Assembly (NCBI GenBank): GCA_030152625.1
Contig: JASLJD010000104.1
Location: forward strand, 1 to 5,236
Direction of reading: 5' to 3'
Origin: Erysipelothrix sp.
GTDB taxonomy: Bacteria > Bacillota_I > Bacilli_A > Erysipelotrichales > Erysipelotrichaceae
Length of the DNA: 5,236 nucleotides
In this document: positions 1 to 4,611 of the stretch, one piece after another
Layout of the letters: each line of letters starts with the position of its first letter
Position numbering within the stretch: the first letter of the stretch is position 1
Translations under genes and position numbers: made by a program
Notes under the pieces: model-generated
What the model was told of the DNA's origin: nothing
What the model saw: the letters and a program-made list of their open reading frames with translations, nothing else
Database searches by the model: none

Positions 1-316
1 CAACTTCAATCTGATGAAGCAAGGCAACAACATCTTCTGTTAAAACTCGTTCCATAACTAAAAATGCCAGTAGGCCTGCAATCGCTGCATGTCCACTTCG
101 ATCTTTAGATAAGCCATAGGCGATGCCAACTGCAAATAAAAGCGGCAAAAAATCCATAATTGCGCTCCCAGATTGAATCAACAATTGAGAAAAAAGCTGT
201 GCTTGTCCCGATGATAAAAAATCAATCCAATAACCTAAACCCATCAAAATACCCGCTGCAGGTAAAACCGCAACCGGTAGCATCAAGGCTGTTCCCAATC
301 TTCTAAAGAAATGCAT
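1..316 (-). CDS. PTS EIIC component, glucose/N-acetylglucosamine family (N-terminal part; 3' end off the window)
   Basis: This is the membrane permease domain (EIIC) of a phosphotransferase system that imports and phosphorylates a hexose. The 105 complete codons read without a stop from the ATG at 316-314 to the window edge. The N-terminus has the family's conserved opening, RLGTALMLPVAVLPAAG (residues 6-22), followed by a hydrophobic segment. Around residues 57-81 is the typical FLPLLFAVGIAYGLSKD...GHAAIAG block, where the family usually has NLPLLFAVGVA. An AGGGG Shine-Dalgarno (320-324) lies 3 nt from the ATG, or slightly further if the surrounding GAGGGGA is used, which supports this start. 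Sugar specificity (PtsG-like, NagE-like or alpha-glucoside) cannot be decided from this fragment, and neither can the presence of fused EIIB/EIIA domains. The gene has its own promoter and attenuator-like leader (337-444), so it is probably a separate unit from the met operon upstream. The family call is firm; the substrate is open. Confidence 0.9.
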   Translation of the reverse strand, partial: MHFFRRLGTALMLPVAVLPAAGILMGLGYWIDFLSSGQAQLFSQLLIQSGSAIMDFLPLLFAVGIAYGLSKDRSGHAAIAGLLAFLVMERVLTEDVVALLHQIEV

Positions 317-319
317 ATT

Positions 320-326
320 CCCCTCG
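320..326 (-). promoter_or_regulatory. Ribosome binding site of the PTS EIIC gene
   Basis: The minus strand reads CGAGGGGAAT directly before the ATG at 316. The purine-rich GAGGGG core is the only Shine-Dalgarno candidate downstream of the leader terminator, and it fixes the start codon. Confidence 0.65.
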
Positions 327-336
327 TTTCTTGTGT

Positions 337-386
337 AAAAAAGGCAAGTACCCACAGAAGTTATTTCCATCTTTGTGAGTCTTGCC
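337..386 (-). terminator. Leader terminator (attenuator) upstream of the PTS EIIC gene
   Basis: The minus-strand RNA forms a long hairpin. The 5' arm GGCAAGACUCAC (complement of 386-375) pairs with GUGGGU, one bulged A, then CUUGCC (complement of 355-343). A further AAG/CUU pairs towards the loop. Six U residues (complement of 342-337) follow the base directly, as in a Rho-independent terminator. It lies between the promoter and the start codon, so it should stop transcription of the PTS gene unless it is disrupted, which is the layout of an attenuator. Its 5' arm shares the GGCAAGAC segment with the putative antiterminator target at 378-405. Confidence 0.85.
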
Positions 387-405
387 CTTTAGACCATACG
401 ACACT
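378..405 (-). promoter_or_regulatory. Putative RAT (BglG/GlcT-type antiterminator protein target) in the PTS leader
   Basis: This 28-nt stretch starts within a few nucleotides of the predicted transcript 5' end and runs into the 5' arm of the terminator. Its 3' half, GGGCAAGACU, resembles the conserved GGCAAAACC end of ribonucleic antiterminator targets, and GUC (402-400) can pair with GAC (381-379). In the BglG/LicT/GlcT family, a PRD-containing protein binds such an RNA and blocks an overlapping terminator upstream of PTS genes; the position and overlap here fit that scheme. The 5' half matches the consensus poorly and I could not draw a fully convincing RAT stem, so another ligand or mechanism is possible. 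Confidence 0.4.
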
Positions 406-415
406 AACTAAGAAA

Positions 416-444
416 ATAATATCAAAAACTATGCATTTTTTCAA
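416..444 (-). promoter_or_regulatory. Sigma-A-type promoter for the PTS EIIC gene
   Basis: On the minus strand, -35 TTGAAA (complement of 444-439) and -10 TATTAT (complement of 421-416) are separated by exactly 17 nt. A start about 7 nt downstream of the -10 box falls near 409. The leader would then begin almost directly with the putative antiterminator target (405-378), followed by the terminator. Confidence 0.7.
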
Positions 445-445
445 G

Positions 446-471
446 TTTTTCATCGATACAAAGATGAAAAA
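446..471. repeat. Perfect 9-bp inverted repeat between metQ and the PTS promoter
   Basis: The plus strand reads TTTTTCATC (446-454), an 8-nt spacer, then GATGAAAAA (463-471), a perfect inverted repeat ending 2 bp upstream of the PTS -35 box. No U-run follows on either strand, so it is not a canonical intrinsic terminator. Possible roles are an operator for a dimeric regulator of the PTS gene or a weak AT-rich stem protecting the 3' end of the met operon mRNA. Confidence 0.5.
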
Positions 472-502
472 TGAGTCCTGATTTCTAGCTATTCATTTTA
501 TT

Positions 503-1294
503 TTATGGTAGAAGCATGGCTGCGCCAGAGGTTTCTTCCTGCACAATTTCAAAAACATCTTTTTCATGATAAAGTTCAACAATTCTCTTGAACTTTTCTT
601 CTTCACTATCTTCACTTCTTACTACAATAACATTTACATAAGCATGGTTTTCTTCATCCAGGGATTCTAAAACTAAAGCGTCTTCTAGAGGATTCAGGTC
701 GTTATCAACCGCAATACCAGCATTGATGACACTTAAATCAGAATCATCTAAAGAACTGGGGATTGTCGCTGCATCCATTTCGATGATTTCCAATTCATAA
801 GGGTTTTCTTCAATACTTTCTAAATCATATAAAACTTCGTTTTCTGTGAGTTTGATCAAATTCTCATCTGCAAGAAGTTTTAACGCCCTGCTGCCATTGC
901 TTGGATCATTAGGAATCACAATTCTAGCCCCTTTTTTTAGCTCATCAAGCTCCTTAATATTTTGAGAATAAATACCTAAAGGGAAATAAAATGTTTCCGA
1001 TATTGCTTCGATTTCATAATTGTTTTCTTCGACTTCATTTTCTAAAAAATGATAATGTTGAAATGCATTCATGTCTACCTCAGCATAGTGAAGTGCACGA
1101 TTAGGCTGTGTGTAGTCATTAAAGAGAACCAGCTCTGCTTCAATCCCCTCTTTTTCTGCCTTTTCAATCACTCGCTCCCAACTGGATACCTGATCTTGGC
1201 CAACTAAAGCGATTTTAATTTTTTCTTGCTTTACTTCACCTTGACAAGCGACTAAAAAAACTAAAGTTAAACATAAAAGCAATATTTTTTTCAT
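503..1294 (-). CDS. metQ: MetQ-like (NlpA family) substrate-binding lipoprotein of a methionine-type ABC importer
   Basis: This is the extracellular substrate-binding lipoprotein that delivers ligand to the MetNI transporter. The 263-aa product has a lipoprotein signal: basic MKK, a hydrophobic core and lipobox LVAC with the lipidated Cys at residue 17. NlpA-family landmarks are VDMNAFQHYHFL (73-84), the ligand-site block IPNDPSNGSRALKLL (127-141) with its Arg136, the SLDDSDLSVINAGIA stretch (181-195), NPLEDAL (201-207), AYVNVIVVR (218-226) and a C-terminal SGAAMLLP. Length is normal for the family. The first strand ends in VGQDQVSSWERV instead of the usual VGATPxPHAEIL-like motif. The start overlaps the metI stop by 4 nt (ATGA). 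Its weak GGGAG site is about 11 nt upstream inside metI, so it is probably translationally coupled. Methionine or a methionine derivative is the inferred ligand, mainly because of the upstream Met-type T-box. Confidence 0.9.
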   Translation of the reverse strand: MKKILLLCLTLVFLVACQGEVKQEKIKIALVGQDQVSSWERVIEKAEKEGIEAELVLFNDYTQPNRALHYAEVDMNAFQHYHFLENEVEENNYEIEAISETFYFPLGIYSQNIKELDELKKGARIVIPNDPSNGSRALKLLADENLIKLTENEVLYDLESIEENPYELEIIEMDAATIPSSLDDSDLSVINAGIAVDNDLNPLEDALVLESLDEENHAYVNVIVVRSEDSEEEKFKRIVELYHEKDVFEIVQEETSGAAMLLP

Positions 1295-1968
1295 TTTCGT
1301 TCACGCTCCCATAAAGAAATAAGAAGATTTAAACTTGTTTGAATAAATAAGACAAAAAATAAAATGATTACAACCGCAACAAGTGAGACATCGATGTTAT
1401 TTTTGACATGTCCATAACGAATCACAAAATCTCCTAAACCACCACTTCCGACAGCACCTCCTAATGTTGTCAAACCTAAAAGACTGATCAAAGTCATGCT
1501 TACAGCTCGTAAAAGACTGGGAATGCTTTCTCTTAAGTAAACTTTAAAAACAATGCTTATTTTAGAAAAACCCATAGCTTGGGCTGCTTCGATAAGACCC
1601 GCATCCAATTCTAATAAAGCCATTTCAACTTGTCTTGCAAAAAAAGGAGTGGAAGCAACCACTAAAGGAAAGATAATACCATTTAGGCCAATATAAGTTC
1701 CAGATATTTTTTTCGTAATAGGAATCAGTGCAGTCAATAAAATAATGAAAGGAATCGAACGCAAAACATTGATGCTTTGATTAAGAGTCGTATAAATATA
1801 TTTATTTTCATAAAGAGCATCTTTGCGAGTTAAAACCAATAAGACACCGATTATTAAGCCAAAACTTAAAATCCATATTGAACTGCGAAGCATCATCCAC
1901 ATTGTTTCAAGAATGCTTGTTTTAAAAGGTGTGGCATAGCGATAGACGTTAGGCATTATTTTTTCCAT
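1291..1968 (-). CDS. metI: MetI-like permease subunit of a methionine-type ABC importer
   Basis: This is the transmembrane subunit of a MetNIQ-type importer, forming the translocation path in the cytoplasmic membrane. The 225-aa product matches the usual MetI length and has about five hydrophobic segments, near residues 28-47, 66-84, 94-112, 152-173 and 194-218. The binding-protein-dependent permease (EAA) loop is clear: EAAQAMGFSKISIVFKVYLRESIP (residues 127-150), which docks onto the ATPase. It is followed by the MetI hallmark GGAVGSGGLGDFVIRYG (170-186). The start (ATG at 1968) lies 2 nt after the metN stop, and a good Shine-Dalgarno (GAGGTGA, complement of 1982-1976) sits inside the end of metN, 7 nt from the ATG. 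Its own stop overlaps the metQ start. Family assignment is firm; substrate follows from context. Confidence 0.92.
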   Translation of the reverse strand: MEKIMPNVYRYATPFKTSILETMWMMLRSSIWILSFGLIIGVLLVLTRKDALYENKYIYTTLNQSINVLRSIPFIILLTALIPITKKISGTYIGLNGIIFPLVVASTPFFARQVEMALLELDAGLIEAAQAMGFSKISIVFKVYLRESIPSLLRAVSMTLISLLGLTTLGGAVGSGGLGDFVIRYGHVKNNIDVSLVAVVIILFFVLFIQTSLNLLISLWERERK

Positions 1969-1970
1969 TA

Positions 1971-2933
1971 TTAAATCACCTCACAATATAACGCTTCATC
2001 ATAATGATTCATGATACCTTCCAGCTTCTTTTCAGGAATTTGTAGAAGATAAGAAACATATTGTTCTGTATGATAGTCTTTTAATTTTAAATCAAGTACT
2101 TGATTTAAAATCTTACGCTCAATGAAATCAGCATATCGCTCATTGACTAAAAGGAGTTTATGATCTTCCTTCTGTTTTTTCTTCGCTGCTTGAATACGCC
2201 AAGGAATTTGCAGTAGTTTTTGTGTTTCAGCATCATTCATACGAAGAAGAACATCTTCTATTTTTCCTTTTTCGACAATACGTCCTTCTTTCAAAACAGC
2301 CACTTTATCACAAATGGCTTCAACAACCTCCATTTCATGGGTAATCAAAACAATGCTTAAATCAAGTTTCCGATTGAGATCTTTTAAGAGATCTAAGATA
2401 GTCGCCGTTGTTTGCGGATCCAAGGCACTTGTAGGCTCATCACAGAGCAATACTTTCGGCTCACTGACCAATGCTCGAGCAATCGCAACTCTTTGAGCTT
2501 CTCCACCAGAAAGGGTTTTGGGATAGGCGTTTTTACGATGACTTAGGCCAACATAGTTCAACACTTTTTCTACTTTTTCCACCTTTGTTTTCACATCCAT
2601 GTTTTGAAGTTGTAAGGGCATCGCTACATTTTCAAAAACAGTTCTCGATGGAAAAAGATTAAAACCCTGAAAAATCATTGCAATTTCTTGGCGTTTTTTT
2701 CGCAATGCTTCTTCAGAAAAAGAACCTAGCGCTTCATTTTCAAAATAGATTTCTCCAGAATCTGGTTTTTCTAAAAAATTTAAGCAACGTAAAAGCGTAC
2801 TCTTTCCTGCCCCACTCAAACCGATCAGCCCATATATCTCGCCTTTTTCAACTTCAAAAGAAACATTATTAACAGCCTCAATTGCCTGATCTTTTTTATA
2901 AAAAGTTTTCGAGATATTTTTTATTTTATACAT
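1971..2933 (-). CDS. metN: MetN-like ATPase subunit of a methionine-type ABC importer, with a divergent C-terminal domain
   Basis: This is the cytoplasmic ATPase that powers the MetNIQ importer. The 320-aa product has every ABC nucleotide-binding motif: Walker A GLSGAGKST (38-46), Q-loop FQGFNLF with Gln89, signature LSGGEAQ (141-147), Walker B VLLCDEP (161-167) with the following TSALD, and the H-loop His199 in LITHEM. FPSRTVFENVAMPL (94-107) is typical of MetN. Family members usually carry a C-terminal NIL (ACT-like) domain that binds methionine and inhibits transport. Here, after about residue 256, only some 64 residues follow (KLLLVNERYADF to YCEVI), and I cannot recognise the usual NIL glycine-rich motifs, so the domain looks shortened or strongly diverged. 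The start overlaps the end of the M20 gene by 8 nt. A GAGAGG site about 12 nt upstream is a long spacing, which suggests coupling to translation of the M20 gene. Confidence 0.92.
   Translation of the reverse strand: MYKIKNISKTFYKKDQAIEAVNNVSFEVEKGEIYGLIGLSGAGKSTLLRCLNFLEKPDSGEIYFENEALGSFSEEALRKKRQEIAMIFQGFNLFPSRTVFENVAMPLQLQNMDVKTKVEKVEKVLNYVGLSHRKNAYPKTLSGGEAQRVAIARALVSEPKVLLCDEPTSALDPQTTATILDLLKDLNRKLDLSIVLITHEMEVVEAICDKVAVLKEGRIVEKGKIEDVLLRMNDAETQKLLQIPWRIQAAKKKQKEDHKLLLVNERYADFIERKILNQVLDLKLKDYHTEQYVSYLLQIPEKKLEGIMNHYDEALYCEVI
1976..1982 (-). promoter_or_regulatory. Ribosome binding site of metI, inside the end of metN
   Basis: The minus strand reads GAGGTGA followed by 7 nt and the metI ATG at 1968. 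It lies in the last codons of metN, so it supports the metI start despite the 2-nt intergenic gap. Confidence 0.75.
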
Positions 2934-4101
2934 TCTGCAACTTTTCCTCTCTTATTTTGCTATGTTCTTTTGAAATTTTCTCAAGCATTTCAGGTTCTTT
3001 AAAAAGTCTTTCCATGCTCGCAGCAAGCAATTCTGCACCAAAGGCAATTTGGTCATAGGCCATCTGTGTATTGCAAACTTCTCTAAAAGCATGGGTATGA
3101 GGAATGACCTCTTCATTGGCTATGTTTAAACTGGGTTGAATCGTTGGAATGATTTGAGAGACATTCCCAACATCACTGGACCCAAAACTGCTTCCATCCT
3201 TTTCAACCACATCATGACCGCGTTTGAGTAATTCTTCATAATAAATGGCATCAAAACTCGGGCAGGGCCATGTTTCTTTAACAGGATTTTGATACAGTCC
3301 ATATTCGTAATCGCAATCAGCCATTTGAGCCGCACCCGCAACAATCATTTCGAATCGTTTTAAAATTCCTTCGACCGTTTGATATTCGTCGGCTCGAATA
3401 AAGAAACGAGCACGCGTGTAATCTGGAACAATATTAGGAGCCGATCCTCCCTCTAAGATAACCCCATGGATTAAAGCATCTTTGGGGGCATGTTCACGAT
3501 AGGCATTCACGCCGTTAAAAAGAAAAACCATGGCATCCAGTGCATTACGACCTTTTTCAGGAGCACTCGCTGCATGACTGGCTGCACCTTTAAAAACGAC
3601 TTCAACAGGAGCATTGGCAATTGTAGCGACTGTAAGACCGTGTTCATAGGCGGGATGTAAACAAAAAGCTGCGTCCATATCATCAAAAAGCCCCGCATCG
3701 ACATAACTTGCTTTGGCGCTTCCGTTATCGCCACCCTCTTCACCCGGTGTACCATAGACTCGGAGGTGGCCCCCGTATTGATCAACCAAGCTTTGACCTG
3801 CTAAAGCTGTCAGATAAGAAATAGCTGCAAAGAGATGGTGTCCACAAGCATGGCCTAAATCTGGCAGCGCATCATATTCTAATAAAACAGCAAAGGATGG
3901 CCCCCTTCCTTTTCGATAATCAGCAATAAAACCGGTTGGATGACCTGCAATATCTTTTTCAATCGTAAATCCATGTTTTTCTAAAAGTTCTGATATCCGT
4001 TTGGATGCTAGGTATTCTTCATTGCATATTTCTGGGTTAGCATATAGGTGTTTTGCAAGTTGAACGGCTTCATTTTCATATTTTTGAATTGTTTCTTTCA
4101 T
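2926..4101 (-). CDS. M20-family metal-dependent amidohydrolase (AbgB/ACY1L2-like), first gene of the met operon
   Basis: This is a predicted cytoplasmic metallohydrolase that cleaves an amide bond of an N-acyl amino acid or small peptide; no signal peptide is visible. With the start at 4101 it is 391 aa, typical of M20D enzymes. Likely metal and catalytic residues are in EYDALPDLGHACGHH (75-89; Cys86, His88), GTPGEEGG (117-124; Glu121/Glu122), LHPA (His149) and PHTHAF (His335/His337). The inserted dimerisation domain probably starts near VEVVFKGAASHAA (166-178). SSDVGNVS (308-315) is also typical of the family. The ATG at 4101 is chosen because AGAGG (4114-4110) lies 8 nt upstream. The nearby ATG at 4107 is too close to that site, and the in-frame ATG at 4158 lies in the T-box antiterminator. 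The gene is first behind a Met-type T-box and overlaps metN, so it probably releases methionine from an imported conjugate. The exact substrate is unknown; HmrA-like aminoacylase/endopeptidase or beta-alanyl-dipeptidase-like activity are alternatives. Confidence 0.9.
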   Translation of the reverse strand: MKETIQKYENEAVQLAKHLYANPEICNEEYLASKRISELLEKHGFTIEKDIAGHPTGFIADYRKGRGPSFAVLLEYDALPDLGHACGHHLFAAISYLTALAGQSLVDQYGGHLRVYGTPGEEGGDNGSAKASYVDAGLFDDMDAAFCLHPAYEHGLTVATIANAPVEVVFKGAASHAASAPEKGRNALDAMVFLFNGVNAYREHAPKDALIHGVILEGGSAPNIVPDYTRARFFIRADEYQTVEGILKRFEMIVAGAAQMADCDYEYGLYQNPVKETWPCPSFDAIYYEELLKRGHDVVEKDGSSFGSSDVGNVSQIIPTIQPSLNIANEEVIPHTHAFREVCNTQMAYDQIAFGAELLAASMERLFKEPEMLEKISKEHSKIREEKLQNV

Positions 4102-4107
4102 TTTCAT

Positions 4108-4114
4108 CACCTCT
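4108..4114 (-). promoter_or_regulatory. Ribosome binding site that decides the M20 hydrolase start
   Basis: The minus strand reads AGAGGTG, with the AGAGG core 8 nt from the ATG at 4101. It lies downstream of the T-box terminator, so it is transcribed only on read-through. This supports a start at 4101 rather than at 4107 or 4158. Confidence 0.75.
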
Positions 4115-4121
4115 AGGACAT

Positions 4122-4152
4122 AAAAAAAACGCCCATCCCATAAGGATGAGCG
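4122..4152 (-). terminator. Intrinsic terminator of the T-box leader
   Basis: The minus-strand RNA forms CGCUCAUCC (complement of 4152-4144), a 5-nt loop, then GGAUGGGCG (complement of 4138-4130). This is a 9-bp stem with one U-G pair, followed directly by eight U residues (4129-4122). The 5' arm shares UCAUCC with the antiterminator (4141-4170), so the two structures exclude each other. It is the OFF state of the operon when tRNA-Met is charged. Confidence 0.93.
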
Positions 4153-4384
4153 TGTCATGTTACCACCTTAATTTGTTGATACCTCACGATACCAACCTCT
4201 TCGAGTTCCAACAAACTCTATCGCTATAACAGGCGAACCTGGCATAACCTAAGTATTTACCTCAGTTATGCGACTCCAAGGCCATTTTCATTTTGCTTCC
4301 ATCTACTTGCTCTCAGCTAACGCAAGCTCTCTGTGAGACTTTCACAAAACTACTTTCCTTTTCAACGTCTTGATTTCTTTTCTT
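4122..4384 (-). promoter_or_regulatory. T-box riboswitch leader, probable methionine (AUG) specifier
   Basis: This is a tRNA-sensing leader controlling the M20-metNIQ operon. A basal helix pairs AAGG (4360-4357) with CCUU (near 4282-4278) around an internal loop whose 3' side carries GAA-A-AUG-G. The AUG at 4285-4283 is the likely specifier, followed by a purine, and AGUA on the 5' side fits the loop E-type motif. Stem I continues with AGAGAGC (4332-4326) and the apical GCUGAGAGC (4317-4309), closed by CUUGC/GCAAG. Next come Stem II (GCAUAAC/GUUAUGC), a CAGG-UUCG-CCUG element and Stem III (UUUGUUG/CAACAAA, with an inner GGUAUC/GGUAUC). The antiterminator (4170-4141) has UAAGG/CCUUA, the 7-nt bulge UGGUAAC and AUGA/UCAU. 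The bulge UGGU can pair with a tRNA ACCA end, which suits tRNA-Met. The last two bulge bases are AC instead of the usual CC. T-box identity is very likely; the Met reading is well supported by the downstream genes. Confidence 0.92.
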
Positions 4385-4390
4385 AACACT

Positions 4391-4419
4391 ATTATTCATG
4401 ATTTAATGAGTAATGTCAA
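4391..4419 (-). promoter_or_regulatory. Sigma-A-type promoter of the T-box/M20-metNIQ operon
   Basis: On the minus strand, a perfect -35 TTGACA (complement of 4419-4414) and -10 AATAAT (complement of 4396-4391, five of six consensus bases) are separated by 17 nt. The start would fall near 4384, about 24 nt before the base of T-box Stem I. No other promoter is visible inside the tightly packed operon, so all four genes are probably transcribed from here. Confidence 0.8.
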
Positions 4420-4611
4420 ATATTTTTATTTTTAATCAAAGATAAATTCAGTCTTTTTACAAACAGCCATCAAATATGGGATTCATGATTTTAGCAAAAA
4501 AAAGAGCTTCATTCAGTCTGTATTTAAAAAGGCAATGGGACAAGAAATATTGAGTCTAGCAATGTAATGACTCTCTCATCACTTACAAAACAATCTTAGT
4601 TATTTAAAAAA
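4420..4611. other. Intergenic region between the AraC-type gene and the T-box promoter; no supported gene
   Basis: This 192-nt AT-rich spacer holds no convincing gene. A 7-bp hairpin with a 5-nt loop (GUGAUGA/UCAUUAC on the minus strand, 4582-4564) follows the AraC-type stop, but it lacks a U-run, so a terminator role is doubtful. A T8 run on the minus strand (4503-4496) has no good stem before it. The 9-mer ATTCAGTCT occurs twice on the plus strand (4446-4454 and 4511-4519). An open plus-strand frame without a start codon (4436-4567) is mentioned under findings. Confidence 0.5.

Noticed and set aside
446..471. Inverted repeat as the terminator of the met operon
   Set aside because: The stem is mostly A-T and is followed by CTTG on the minus strand and TGAG on the plus strand; neither gives a U-run.
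2314..2872. Three short plus-strand open frames antisense to metN
   Set aside because: They overlap a complete metN with all ABC motifs, have no ribosome binding sites and encode low-complexity products, so they are shadows of the real gene.
3126..3785. Two minus-strand open frames inside the M20 gene in another frame
   Set aside because: They lie within the intact hydrolase frame, show no domain-like sequence and have no start signals.
4107..4158. Upstream in-frame ATGs at 4158 and 4107 as starts of the M20 hydrolase
   Set aside because: 4158 lies within the T-box antiterminator and would need translation through the terminator. 4107 is only 3 nt from the AGAGG core. 4101 has an 8-nt spacing.
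4289..4291. Alternative T-box specifier AUG at 4291-4289
   Set aside because: These bases overlap the helix next to the specifier loop (GUUUUG with CAAAAU). The AUG at 4285-4283 sits unpaired between the GAA motif and the basal helix, where the specifier is expected.
4122..4384. SAM-type (S-box) riboswitch upstream of the met operon
   Set aside because: S-box helices are not seen, whereas specifier loop, Stem I apical motifs and the UGGU-bearing antiterminator all point to a T-box.
4564..4582. Hairpin after the AraC-type gene as an intrinsic terminator
   Set aside because: It is a 7-bp stem with mixed AT content followed by ATTGC rather than a U-run, so it is only a weak candidate.
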